A stretch of 64,000 bases of DNA. Origin: Actinomycetospora lutea. GTDB taxonomy: Bacteria; Actinomycetota; Actinomycetes; Mycobacteriales; Pseudonocardiaceae. This document shows, piece by piece, positions 37,947 through 46,798 of the stretch. A program made the translations under genes and the position numbers. The DNA lies in NCBI RefSeq assembly GCF_028737205.1, contig NZ_JAQZAL010000029.1:1-64000 (forward strand), read 5' to 3'. Positions within the stretch are counted from its first letter, which is position 1; every line of letters starts with the position of its first letter. The notes below the pieces were generated by a model. The model ran no database searches. It saw only the letters and a program-made list of their open reading frames with translations, and was not told the DNA's origin.

Positions 37947-38578
37947 GGATCCGCACCGTCGCCATCGGCCGCTCCCGCGACGTCGCCGGCCCGCGACCGG
38001 GCGAGACCACGAGCACCGCGATCGGGAAGGATCCCGTCGACGGGCCGGTCGAGGTCGGCCCGGAGAACCTCGTCGGCGACGAGCAGGCCGACCGCGTGCA
38101 CCACGGCGGCCCGGAGAAGGCGGTCTACGCCTACGGCGAGGAGGACCTCGCGTGGTGGCGCGACCAGCTCGGCGCGCTCGACGACCAGGTGTTCGGCCAG
38201 AACCTCACCACGGTCGGTCACGACCTGCGCGAGGCACTGATCGGCGAGCGCTGGCGCGTCGGCACCGCCGAGCTCGAGGTCGTCCAGCCCCGCATCCCGT
38301 GCTTCAAGCTCGGGCTGCGCGCCGGCGACCCCACCATGCCGCGCCGGTTCGTCGCCGCGAACCGGCCCGGCGTCTACCTCCGCGTCGTCACCCCCGGGAC
38401 GATCACCGCGGGCGACCCGCTCACGGTCACGCGGAGACCCGGTCACGCGCTGACGGTCGCCGAGGTCTTCGCCATCTACCACCACCACCGCGACCGCGCG
38501 GCCCGGCTGCTCGACGCCCCGGGCCTGCCGTCCTGGTACCGCGACTGGGCCCGCCGGCGGCTCGTGTCAAGAGACTGA
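37943..38578 (+). CDS. MOSC-domain protein (YiiM-like)
   Basis: 211 aa. The MOSC beta-barrel is recognised by VGPENLVGDEQADRVHHGGPEKAVYAY at the start, FGQNLTTVG and the conserved Cys in QPRIPCFKLGLR (about residue 116), which can bind the sulfur of a molybdenum cofactor. The C-terminal AEVFAIYHHHRDRAARLLDAPGLPSWYRDW is the 3-alpha domain of YiiM-type proteins, which reduce N-hydroxylated compounds as molybdoenzymes. GTG 37943 overlaps the mftF stop. It ties this block to the molybdenum genes elsewhere in the window. Confidence 0.9.
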   Translation: MRIRTVAIGRSRDVAGPRPGETTSTAIGKDPVDGPVEVGPENLVGDEQADRVHHGGPEKAVYAYGEEDLAWWRDQLGALDDQVFGQNLTTVGHDLREALIGERWRVGTAELEVVQPRIPCFKLGLRAGDPTMPRRFVAANRPGVYLRVVTPGTITAGDPLTVTRRPGHALTVAEVFAIYHHHRDRAARLLDAPGLPSWYRDWARRRLVSRD

Positions 38579-38684
38579 CGTCCCAGCACTGGACCGGTCA
38601 GGCCCGGCCGCTCGGACGTGTCCGGAGGGGCTCGCGCGTGCCAGAGTTCCACGGTCGGAGCACCGGGGGACGGGAACGCACCTC

Positions 38685-41366
38685 ATGACCAAGTTCGTGT
38701 ACGACTTCGCCGAGGGTGACCGCGACCAGAAGGACCTGCTCGGCGGCAAGGGCGCCAACCTCGCCGAGATGACCAACCTCGGCCTGCCGGTACCGCCCGG
38801 GTTCACGATCACCACCGAGGCCTGCCGGGTCTACCTCGCCGAGGGCAGCGAGCCCCCCGGGCTGGCCGACGAGGTCACCGAGCACCTGGTCGCGCTCGAG
38901 CAGACCATGGGCAAGGCGCTCGGGCAGGCCGACGACCCGCTGCTCGTCTCGGTGCGCTCCGGGGCCAAGTTCTCGATGCCCGGGATGATGGAGACCGTCC
39001 TCAACGTCGGGCTCAACGACGACTCGGTGAAGGGGCTGGCGGCGCAGGCGGGCGACGACCGCTTCGCCTGGGACTCCTACCGGCGCCTGGTGCAGATGTT
39101 CGGCTCCACGGTGCTGGGCATCGAGGGCGAGCACTTCGCCGAGGCGCTGGACGCCGCGAAGAAGGCCAAGGGCACGGCGGACGACCTCGACCTCGACGCC
39201 GGGGACCTGGCCGCCCTGGTGGAGACGTTCAAGGGCATCGTCCGCGAGCACGCCGAGCGCGACTTCCCCCAGGACCCGCGCGAGCAGATGGACCTGGCGA
39301 TCCGGGCCGTCTTCGACTCCTGGAACTCCCCGCGCGCCAACGTCTACCGCCGCCAGGAGCGCATCCCCGCCGACCTCGGCACCGCGGTCAGCGTCTGCTC
39401 GATGGTCTTCGGCAACCTCGGCATGGATTCGGGCACCGGCGTCGCCTTCACCCGCGACCCGGCCTCGGGCGCCCAGGGCATCTACGGCGACTACCTGCAG
39501 AACGCGCAGGGCGAGGACGTCGTCGCCGGCATCCGCAACACGCTGCACCTCACCGAGCTCGAGCGGATCGACAAGGCGTCCTACGACCGCCTCCTCCAGA
39601 TCATGTCGACGCTCGAGAACCACTACCGCGATCTCTGCGACATCGAGTTCACCATCGAGCGCGGCAAGCTCTGGATGCTGCAGACCCGCGTCGGCAAGCG
39701 CACCGCCGCCGCGGCCTTCACCGTCGCCGTCCAGCTCGTCGACGAAGGCCTCATCGACATGGACGAGGCGCTCCAGCGGGTCACCGGCGCGCAGCTGGCC
39801 AACCTGATGTTCCCCCGCTTCGACCGCGACGCGGACAAGGAGCTCCTGACCACGGGCATGAACGCCTCGCCGGGCGCCGCCAGCGGCACGGCGGTGTTCG
39901 ACTCCCCGACCGCGGTGCGCCGCGCGAAGGACGGCGAGAAGGTCATCCTGGTGCGCCGGGAGACCACGCCCGACGACCTCGACGGCATGATCGCCGCGCA
40001 GGGCGTGCTGACCAGCCGCGGCGGACGCACCTCGCACGCCGCCGTCGTCGCGCGCGGCATGGGCAAGACGGCGGTGTGCGGCGCCGAGGAGCTCGAGGTC
40101 GACGTCCGGGCGAAGAAGCTGACGCTGCCCGACGGCCGCGAGGTGTCCGAGGGCGACGTGCTCTCGATCGACGGCACGAACGGCGAGGTCTACCTCGGCG
40201 AGGTCCCCGTGGTGGCGAGCCCGGTGATGGCGTACTTCGAGGGGTCGACGGGGCTCGCGGAGAACGACGACCTCGTCGCCGCGGTCGACCGAATCATGCG
40301 CCACGCCGACGCCGGCCGACGGCTGCGCGTGCGCGTCAACGCCGACACCGGCGAGGACTGCGCGACCGCGCGCACGTTCGGCGCCGAGGGCGTGGGGCTC
40401 TGCCGCACCGAGCACATGTTCCTCGGCGAGCGCCGCGAGCTCGTCGAGCACCTCGTGCTCGCCGAGACCCGCGACGAGCGCGAGAAGTCGCTGGCGGCCC
40501 TGCTCCCTCTGCAGATCGAGGACTTCACCGCGATCTACCGGGCGATGGAGGGCCTGCCCGTCACGATCCGGCTGCTCGACCCGCCGCTGCACGAGTTCCT
40601 GCCCGACCTTACCGACCTCTCCGTCGAGGTCGCGGTCGCCCGCGAGCGCGGCGAGCTCACCGAGGAGAAGGAGGAGCTGCTGGCCTCGGTGCGCCGCCTG
40701 CACGAGGAGAACCCGATGCTGGGGCTGCGCGGGGTGCGCCTCGGGATCGCGGTGCCCGGGCTGTACGCGATGCAGGTCCGCGCGATCACCCGGGCGGCGG
40801 CGGTGGTGGCCGCCGAGGGCATCGCCGTGCTGCCGGAGATCATGGTGCCGCTGGTCGGCACGGTGCAGGAGCTGCAGGCCGTCGCGGCGGAGATCGCCCA
40901 GGTGGTGGCCGAGCCGGAGTCGCTGGTGGACGGGCAGCCGGTCGAGCACCAGATCGGCACGATGATCGAGCTGCCGCGCGCGGCGCTCGTCGCGGCCCAG
41001 ATCGCCGAGACCGCGCAGTTCTTCTCGTTCGGCACCAACGACCTCACCCAGACGACCTGGGGCTTCTCCCGCGACGACGTGGAGAGCTCGTTCTTCTCCG
41101 ACTACCTCGAGTCCGGGATCTTCGGGGTGTCGCCGTTCGAGTCGCTCGACACCGAGGGCGTCGGCGAGCTCGTCGAGATCGCGTCCTGGCGCGGTCGGGA
41201 GGTGCGCCACGACCTCAAGCTCGGCATCTGCGGCGAGCACGGCGGCGACCCGGACTCGGTCCACTTCTTCCACCGGGCGGGCCTCGACTACGTGTCCTGC
41301 TCGCCGTTCCGCATCCCCGTGGCGCGCCTCGAGGCCGGGCGCGCGGCCACGTCGCCGAAGGGCTGA
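38685..41366 (+). CDS. ppdK: Pyruvate, phosphate dikinase
   Basis: 893 aa, full length. It interconverts pyruvate + ATP + Pi with PEP + AMP + PPi. Domains: nucleotide-binding (1-340, KDLLGGKGANLAEMTNLGLPVPPGF), swivelling phosphohistidine domain with the catalytic His in GGRTSHAAVVARGMGKTAV (about H451), and PEP-binding TIM barrel (FGAEGVGLCRTEHMF to GICGEHGGDPDSV with the active-site Cys). It would supply PEP for gluconeogenesis or from pyruvate made after CO2 fixation. It is followed by a strong hairpin, so it is probably monocistronic. Confidence 0.97.
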   Translation: MTKFVYDFAEGDRDQKDLLGGKGANLAEMTNLGLPVPPGFTITTEACRVYLAEGSEPPGLADEVTEHLVALEQTMGKALGQADDPLLVSVRSGAKFSMPGMMETVLNVGLNDDSVKGLAAQAGDDRFAWDSYRRLVQMFGSTVLGIEGEHFAEALDAAKKAKGTADDLDLDAGDLAALVETFKGIVREHAERDFPQDPREQMDLAIRAVFDSWNSPRANVYRRQERIPADLGTAVSVCSMVFGNLGMDSGTGVAFTRDPASGAQGIYGDYLQNAQGEDVVAGIRNTLHLTELERIDKASYDRLLQIMSTLENHYRDLCDIEFTIERGKLWMLQTRVGKRTAAAAFTVAVQLVDEGLIDMDEALQRVTGAQLANLMFPRFDRDADKELLTTGMNASPGAASGTAVFDSPTAVRRAKDGEKVILVRRETTPDDLDGMIAAQGVLTSRGGRTSHAAVVARGMGKTAVCGAEELEVDVRAKKLTLPDGREVSEGDVLSIDGTNGEVYLGEVPVVASPVMAYFEGSTGLAENDDLVAAVDRIMRHADAGRRLRVRVNADTGEDCATARTFGAEGVGLCRTEHMFLGERRELVEHLVLAETRDEREKSLAALLPLQIEDFTAIYRAMEGLPVTIRLLDPPLHEFLPDLTDLSVEVAVARERGELTEEKEELLASVRRLHEENPMLGLRGVRLGIAVPGLYAMQVRAITRAAAVVAAEGIAVLPEIMVPLVGTVQELQAVAAEIAQVVAEPESLVDGQPVEHQIGTMIELPRAALVAAQIAETAQFFSFGTNDLTQTTWGFSRDDVESSFFSDYLESGIFGVSPFESLDTEGVGELVEIASWRGREVRHDLKLGICGEHGGDPDSVHFFHRAGLDYVSCSPFRIPVARLEAGRAATSPKG

Positions 41367-41411
41367 GACGACCGGTTCCGGGCGGTCGCGTCGCGTGTGC
41401 TCCGCGTGACG

Positions 41412-41441
41412 GCTGCCCCCCTCCGAACGGAGGGGGGCAGC
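41412..41441 (+). terminator. Terminator hairpin after ppdK
   Basis: Two perfect 14-base arms (GCTGCCCCCCTCCG and its complement) around a 2-base loop, 46 bp after the ppdK stop. Confidence 0.85.
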
Positions 41442-41779
41442 ACTGCCTGTACCGGTCTCTTTCGGGCGGCGCACACCCGCGCTCGACGCCTCTCGTGCCG
41501 CAGAAGCGGCCTCTCGCCCAACCTTGTCCCGCGCCTGCGGAAACCGCGCCCGAACGGGCTCCCACCCGGGTGTGGATGACCGCGAGGTGGGCCCGCAGTG
41601 GATGTTGCGCTGGTCCGGCGAGGGGGGTGTGATGTGTCCGCCACCACGCCGGAGGTGGTCGGCAACCTGCGCTCGTCACCGCTCCGCGGTCGGGCGCGGT
41701 TCAGGACACGCCACCACGTCCTCGGCGCACGACGGTCGGTCTCCGGTACCGCGTCGGGCGGCCGAGTGAGGAGAGGTCC
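41442..41779. other. Intergenic region upstream of coxS
   Basis: 338 bp. Apart from GAGGAGAG just before coxS and a small CCACC/GGTGG inverted repeat near 41653, I see no gene, RNA or promoter that I can defend. It presumably holds the cox promoter. Confidence 0.5.
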
Positions 41780-42301
41780 ATGGCACGCATCCGGACCACC
41801 GTCGACGGACTCGTCTACGAGGACGACGTCGAGCCCCGCATGCTGCTCGTTCAGTACCTGCGGGAACGACTCGGCAAGACGGGCACGGTGATCGGCTGCG
41901 ACACGAGCAACTGCGGGGCCTGCACCGTCCACCTGGACGGCATGAGCGTGAAGTCCTGCTCGGTGCTGGCCGTCCAGGCGAACGGTGCCGAGGTCCTCAC
42001 CATCGAGGGCCTCGAGCGTGACGGGCAGCTGCACCCCATGCAGCAGGCCTTCCACGACAACCACGCCCTGCAGTGCGGCTACTGCACGCCCGGCATGATC
42101 ATGCAGTCGATCGACCTGCTCGGGGACAACCCCGACCCGTCGGAGCACGAGATCCGTGAGGGCATCGAGGGCAACCTCTGCCGCTGCACCGGCTACCAGA
42201 ACATCGTGCGCGCCGTCCAGGACGCCGCGTCGAAGATGAAGCCGGGCGCGTCCGCCACCCAGCAGTCGTCCGCCCAGCCCGTGGCCGGGGGTGGCGCCTG
42301 A
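41780..42301 (+). CDS. coxS: CO-dehydrogenase-like small (2Fe-2S) subunit
   Basis: 173-aa ferredoxin-type subunit of the xanthine oxidase family. The plant-type 2Fe-2S ligands are in [12 protein letters not shown] and the second cluster ligands in CGYCTPGM and CRCTGYQNI. It carries electrons from the molybdenum centre of CoxL to the FAD of CoxM. ATG 41780 follows GAGGAGAG. The stop overlaps the coxL ATG by one base (TGATG). The last 20 residues are Ala/Ser/Gln-rich. Gene order S-L-M is that of form II enzymes. Confidence 0.93.
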   Translation: MARIRTTVDGLVYEDDVEPRMLLVQYLRERLGKTGTVIGCDTSNCGACTVHLDGMSVKSCSVLAVQANGAEVLTIEGLERDGQLHPMQQAFHDNHALQCGYCTPGMIMQSIDLLGDNPDPSEHEIREGIEGNLCRCTGYQNIVRAVQDAASKMKPGASATQQSSAQPVAGGGA

Positions 42302-44799
42302 TGACGACGACGGAGAACCCGAGCACCCCGGCCCCCGAGATCGGGCGGGACCGGCGGCGCAAGGAGGACCGTCGACTCATCACGGGGCGCACCCGCTGGG
42401 TCGACAACCAGGCCCTCACCGGCCTCCTGCACCTCTCGGTCGTCCGCAGCCCGTTCGCCCACGCGAACATCAAGGGCATCGACACCTCGGCGGCCAAGCA
42501 GGTCCCGGGCGTCGTCGCGGTCTACTCGGCGGCCGACATCGGTGCCGACCAGGTGCAGCTGCCCTGCGCCTGGCCGATCACCAAGGACATGAAGTCCCCG
42601 CAGCGCCCGGCGCTCGCGGGCAGCCGCGTGAACTTCGCCGGCGAGGGCGTCGCCGTGGTCGTCGCCCGCAGCGCGGCGATCGCCAAGGACGCCGCCGAGC
42701 TCGTCGAGGTCGACTACGAGGAGCTCGAGCCGGTCCTCGACATGGAGGAGGCGCTCAAGGACGGCGCCACCCTCGTGCACCCCGAGATCGGGACGAACGC
42801 CAACGCGCAGTGGGTGTTCGACTCCGGCGAGGCGGGCTCGGGCGGCGACGTCGCCGAGGCGCTGAAGAAGGCGGAGTCGGACGACGACCAGATCGTCGTG
42901 CGGCGCCGCTTCCGTCAGCAGCGCCTGGTGCCGGTCTTCATGGAGCCGCGCTCCACGGTGGTCGACCCCAACAGCGAGCAGCTGACGATGTGGTCGTCCA
43001 CCCAGGTGCCGCACATCCTCAAGACGATGCTGGCGCTGACGCTCGGCCTGCCCGAGCACAAGATCCGCGTCATCGCGCCGGACGTCGGCGGCGGGTTCGG
43101 CGGCAAGATCGCCGTCGCGCCCGAGGAGGTCCTCACGCTGCTGGTGGCCCGCAAGCTGGGCAAGCCGGTCAAGTGGACCGAGACCCGCTCCGAGTCCCTG
43201 CTCACGGCCCACCACGGCCGCGACCAGGTGCAGGAGCTGGCCATGTCCGTCACGAAGGACGGGCAGATCACCGGCCTGGACGTGAAGCTGATCGCGGACA
43301 TGGGCGCCTACCTCGGCCTCGTCGGCCCGGGTGTGCCGATCCTCGGCGCGTTCATGTTCAACGCGATCTACAAGATCCCGGCCTACCGCTTCGACTGCAC
43401 CAACGTCTTCACCACCAAGACGCTCACCGACGCCTACCGCGGCGCCGGACGCCCGGAGGCCACCTTCGGCATCGAGCGCCTGATGGACGAGGCGGCCCTC
43501 GAGCTCGGCATGGAGCCGCTCGAGTTCCGCGAGAAGAACTGGATCAAGCACGAGGAGTTCCCGTACACCACGGTCAGCACGCTGACCTACGACACGGGCA
43601 ACTACGAGGCGGCCACCGAGCAGGCCAAGCAGATGTTCGACTACGACGGCCTGCGGCGAGAGCAGCAGGAGCGTCGTCGGCGTGGCGACGTCAAGCAGCT
43701 CGGCATCGGCATCTCGACCTTCACCGAGATGTGCGGCCTGGCCCCGTCCCGCGTCCTCGGCTCGCTCGACTACGGCGCCGGCGGCTGGGAGACCGCGTCC
43801 ATCCGGATGCAGCCCACTGGCAAGGCCGAGGTCGTCGTCGGCGTCAGCCCGCACGGCCAGGGCCACGAGACGGCGTTCTCGCAGATCGTCGCCGACCAGC
43901 TCGGCGTGCCGTTCGACGACGTCGAGATCCTCCACGGCGACACGCAGTCGTCGTACAAGGGCCTCGACACCTACGGCTCGCGCTCGCTCGCGGTCGGCGG
44001 CATCGCCGTGGTCAAGGCGGCCGAGAAGGTCATCGAGAAGGCCAAGCCGATCGCGGCGCACATGCTCGAGGCCTCCGAGGGCGACCTCGAGTTCTCGGGC
44101 GGGAAGTTCACCGTCAAGGGCACCGACAAGGGTGTGGGCATCCAGGACATCGCGCTCGCGGTGTTCGCCGCCCACGACTACCCGGAGGGCATCGAGCCCG
44201 ACATCGACGCCCACGCGACGTTCGACCCGGAGAACTTCTCGTTCCCGCACGGCACGCACCTGTGCGCCGTCGAGGTCGACACCGAGACCGGCTTCGTCTC
44301 GCTGTACAAGTACGTCTGCGTCGACGACGTCGGCAACGTGATCAACCCGCTGATCGTCGAGGGCCAGGTCCACGGCGGTCTCGCGCAGGGCATCGCGCAG
44401 GCCCTGTACGAGGAGGCCGCGTACGACGACCAGGGCACGCTGCTCTCGGGCACGCTGGTCGACTACACGCTGCCCACGGCGGCCGACCTGATCAGCTTCG
44501 ACACCGCGAACACCACGACCGCGTCGACGACCAACCCGCTCGGGGTCAAGGGCGTCGGCGAGGCCGGGACGATCGCCTCCACCCCGGCGGTGGTGAACTC
44601 GGTGCTCGACGCGATCCGGCACCTCGGTGTCAAGGACATCGACATGCCCACCACCCCGTACCGCGTCTGGACCGCGATCCAGAGCGCCTCGGGGCACGCG
44701 GGGCGCGCCGACGAGGCGGACGTGGCCTCGCCCGGCGCGGGCCTCGGCTCCACCGCCAGCGACATCTCGAAGGGCGACACCCAGGGAGGACACCTGTGA
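42301..44799 (+). CDS. coxL: CO-dehydrogenase-like molybdenum subunit, form II
   Basis: 832-aa molybdopterin-cytosine-dinucleotide subunit. Conserved segments include GGGFGGKI, GVSPHGQGHET, SSYKGLDTYGSRSLAVGG and VKGVGEAGTIAS with the catalytic Glu. The active-site loop is AYRGAGR (residues 378-384). Authentic CO-oxidising form I enzymes have AYxCSFR with a Cys that binds copper; the Gly here marks form II, whose substrate is debated and may be an aldehyde, aromatic or CO. It is coupled to coxS and coxM. Calling it a CO dehydrogenase is by family name only. Confidence 0.93.
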   Translation: MTTTENPSTPAPEIGRDRRRKEDRRLITGRTRWVDNQALTGLLHLSVVRSPFAHANIKGIDTSAAKQVPGVVAVYSAADIGADQVQLPCAWPITKDMKSPQRPALAGSRVNFAGEGVAVVVARSAAIAKDAAELVEVDYEELEPVLDMEEALKDGATLVHPEIGTNANAQWVFDSGEAGSGGDVAEALKKAESDDDQIVVRRRFRQQRLVPVFMEPRSTVVDPNSEQLTMWSSTQVPHILKTMLALTLGLPEHKIRVIAPDVGGGFGGKIAVAPEEVLTLLVARKLGKPVKWTETRSESLLTAHHGRDQVQELAMSVTKDGQITGLDVKLIADMGAYLGLVGPGVPILGAFMFNAIYKIPAYRFDCTNVFTTKTLTDAYRGAGRPEATFGIERLMDEAALELGMEPLEFREKNWIKHEEFPYTTVSTLTYDTGNYEAATEQAKQMFDYDGLRREQQERRRRGDVKQLGIGISTFTEMCGLAPSRVLGSLDYGAGGWETASIRMQPTGKAEVVVGVSPHGQGHETAFSQIVADQLGVPFDDVEILHGDTQSSYKGLDTYGSRSLAVGGIAVVKAAEKVIEKAKPIAAHMLEASEGDLEFSGGKFTVKGTDKGVGIQDIALAVFAAHDYPEGIEPDIDAHATFDPENFSFPHGTHLCAVEVDTETGFVSLYKYVCVDDVGNVINPLIVEGQVHGGLAQGIAQALYEEAAYDDQGTLLSGTLVDYTLPTAADLISFDTANTTTASTTNPLGVKGVGEAGTIASTPAVVNSVLDAIRHLGVKDIDMPTTPYRVWTAIQSASGHAGRADEADVASPGAGLGSTASDISKGDTQGGHL

Positions 44800-45647
44800 T
44801 CCCGGCCCAGTTCGACTACGTCCGGCCGACCACCGTCGAGGAGGCGGTCCAGGCCCTGCGTGACGGCGGTGACGACGCCAAGCTCCTGGCCGGTGGTCAG
44901 AGCCTGCTGCCGGTGCTCCGGCTCCGGATGGCCGACCCGTCGCTGATCATCGACCTCGGCGGGATCGCGGAGCTCAAGGGCCTCCGCGAGGAGGGCAACG
45001 AGGTCGTCGTCGGGGCGATGACGTCGCACCACGACGTCGCCCGTGACGACACGCTGCGCCAGCACGTCGCCCTCATCCAGGAGGCGACGAAGACGGTGGC
45101 GGACCCGCAGGTGCGCCACCGGGGCACCCTCGGCGGGGCGCTGGCCCACGCCGACCCGGCCGGTGACCTCGCCGCGCCGGCGCTGGCCCTCGACGCCCAG
45201 TTCGTCATCGCCGGGCCGAACGGGACCCGCACGGTCGCCGCGGCGGACTTCTTCGAGGACTACTTCACGACCGCCATCGGCGAGGGTGAGCTCCTCACGG
45301 AGATCCGCTTCCCGAAGTTCACCGGGTGGGGCGCGCGCTACGAGAAGTTCAACCGGGTCGCCCAGGCCTGGTCGATCGTCGCGGTCGCCGCCACGGTGAA
45401 GGTGGAAGGCGGCACCATCTCCGAGGCCCGCATCGGCCTGACCAACATGGCGGGCACCCCGGTGCGCGCCCGGGCCGTCGAGTCAGCCCTGGTCGGGCAG
45501 TCCGCGAGCGAGGAGAATGTTCGCAAGGCCGCCCAGGCCGCCGCCGAGGGCACCAGCCCGACCGCGGACGCGGACGCCGGTTCCGACTACCGCGAGCACC
45601 TCGCACGGGTGCTCACCGGTCGGGCCGTCCTCGCGGCCGCGGGCTGA
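44796..45647 (+). CDS. coxM: CO-dehydrogenase-like FAD subunit
   Basis: 283-aa medium subunit. The FAD motifs are AGGQSLLPVLRLR (about residues 32-44) and TLGGALAHADPAGD (about 110), with the C-terminal CO-dehydrogenase flavoprotein domain following. It passes electrons from the 2Fe-2S subunit to an acceptor. GTG 44796 overlaps the coxL stop (GTGA) and is preceded by GGGAGGA. It is the last enzyme subunit; coxG follows after 98 bp. Confidence 0.93.
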   Translation: MIPAQFDYVRPTTVEEAVQALRDGGDDAKLLAGGQSLLPVLRLRMADPSLIIDLGGIAELKGLREEGNEVVVGAMTSHHDVARDDTLRQHVALIQEATKTVADPQVRHRGTLGGALAHADPAGDLAAPALALDAQFVIAGPNGTRTVAAADFFEDYFTTAIGEGELLTEIRFPKFTGWGARYEKFNRVAQAWSIVAVAATVKVEGGTISEARIGLTNMAGTPVRARAVESALVGQSASEENVRKAAQAAAEGTSPTADADAGSDYREHLARVLTGRAVLAAAG

Positions 45648-45745
45648 TCCTCGACCGACGACCGATCGTCACGACGCCGGCCCGCTCCCGCACCCCGCGG
45701 GGGCGGGCCTCCGTCGTGAACCGCACCCTCCCAGGAGGTACGCCA

Positions 45746-46621
45746 GTGAAGCTCGAGAACGAGTTCACCGTCCCGGTGGACATCGACACCGTGTTCGACG
45801 CCCTGAACGACCCCGAGAAGGTCACGCCGTGCTTCCCGGGCGCCACGCTCGACTCCCACGAGGGCGACGGCTTCACGGGCACCGTGAAGGTCAAGCTCGG
45901 CCCGATCTCCATGACCTACAAGGGCAAGGGCACCTTCGTCGAGCGCGACAAGACCAACCACAAGGTCGTCGTCGACGCCCAGGGCCGTGACTCGCGGGGC
46001 AACGGCACCGCGTCGGCCAAGGCGACGCTGACGATGACCGACGAGGGCGGCAAGACCAAGGTCAACGTCCTCACCGAGATGCAGGTGACCGGCAAGCCGG
46101 CGCAGTTCGGCCGCGGCGTCATGTCCGACGTCGGCGACAAGATCCTGGGTCAGTTCGCGTCCTGCCTCGCCGACGAGTTCGGCAGCAGCAGCGCGGGCGG
46201 CGCCGGCGCGGCCGCCGTGTCCGACACCGGCTCCACCGGCGGCAACGGCACCGGCCCGGCGGCCACCGAGTCCGTCGCCGTGTCCGGCGGCGAGGCCCCG
46301 GTCAGCGCGCCCGCGGCGCCGACGCCGGTCGCGTCGGGCTCCGGGGCACCGACCGCGGCCGCGATGCCCACGAGTGTCGCGGAGGCGGCCAAGGGCGACA
46401 CGGGCGCCAAGCCCGGTGCGTCCGCCGGCAACGCGGCGGCGGCCGCCGGCCAGGCCGCGGCGCAGCCGAGCCAGCCGCGCCGCCAGCAGGTCGAGGCCAT
46501 CGACCTGCTCGACAGCTCGCGGGAGGCCGTGCTCAAGCGCCTCGTGCCCGTGGGCATCGGCGCCGGCGTCCTGGCCGCGATCATCGCGATCATCCTGATC
46601 GCGCGCGGGCGTTCGTCGTAG
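45746..46621 (+). CDS. coxG: CoxG-like SRPBCC protein with C-terminal membrane anchor
   Basis: 291 aa. Residues 1-145 are a CoxG/SRPBCC lipid-binding fold (LENEFTVPVDIDTVFDALNDPEKVTPCFPGATL). A long Ala/Thr/Pro-rich linker (about 150-250) leads to a single terminal membrane segment (LVPVGIGAGVLAAIIAIILIA). In known systems CoxG recruits the Mo-hydroxylase to the membrane so electrons reach quinones, and the anchor here fits that. GTG 45746 is preceded by AGGAGG. It probably belongs to the coxSLM transcript. Confidence 0.9.
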   Translation: MKLENEFTVPVDIDTVFDALNDPEKVTPCFPGATLDSHEGDGFTGTVKVKLGPISMTYKGKGTFVERDKTNHKVVVDAQGRDSRGNGTASAKATLTMTDEGGKTKVNVLTEMQVTGKPAQFGRGVMSDVGDKILGQFASCLADEFGSSSAGGAGAAAVSDTGSTGGNGTGPAATESVAVSGGEAPVSAPAAPTPVASGSGAPTAAAMPTSVAEAAKGDTGAKPGASAGNAAAAAGQAAAQPSQPRRQQVEAIDLLDSSREAVLKRLVPVGIGAGVLAAIIAIILIARGRSS

Positions 46622-46640
46622 CGCGTCGCGCGGCGTCTCT

Positions 46641-46692
46641 GAGCGAAGGGCCCCTCCGGTCGATCTACTCGACCGAAGGGGCCCTTCGTTCG
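46641..46692 (+). terminator. Terminator hairpin after coxG
   Basis: Twelve-base arms CGAAGGGCCCCT and AGGGGCCCTTCG with further complementarity (CCGGTCGA/TCGACCG) towards the loop. Confidence 0.75.
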
Positions 46693-46715
46693 TCACGGAC
46701 CGGTGCGGCGGTGGG

Positions 46716-46766
46716 CGAGGGGTGCCCCTCGCCCGTCCATCCGACCGAAGGGGGCCTTCGCTCGGA
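46716..46766 (+). repeat. GC-rich inverted repeats upstream of the P1 peptidase gene
   Basis: GAGGGGTGCCCCTC-type hairpin followed by a second CGAAGG...CCTTCG inverted repeat; sequence relatives of the preceding terminator. Confidence 0.5.
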
Positions 46767-46798
46767 GAGCCCGGGCCCGCTCTGCGAAGCTGCGCGCC

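Noticed and set aside
38598-41474. 958-codon minus-strand frame opposite ppdK
   Set aside because: Shadow of PPDK; no motif of its own.
41442-41779. tRNA, riboswitch or small gene in the coxS upstream region
   Set aside because: No cloverleaf, aptamer-like core or convincing start with ribosome site apart from that of coxS.
42193-44793. 866-codon minus-strand frame opposite coxL
   Set aside because: Shadow of CoxL; repetitive Val/Asp/Leu/Gly content.
42301-44799. Calling coxL a genuine CO dehydrogenase (form I)
   Set aside because: The loop is AYRGAGR rather than AYxCSFR, so only the family name is kept.
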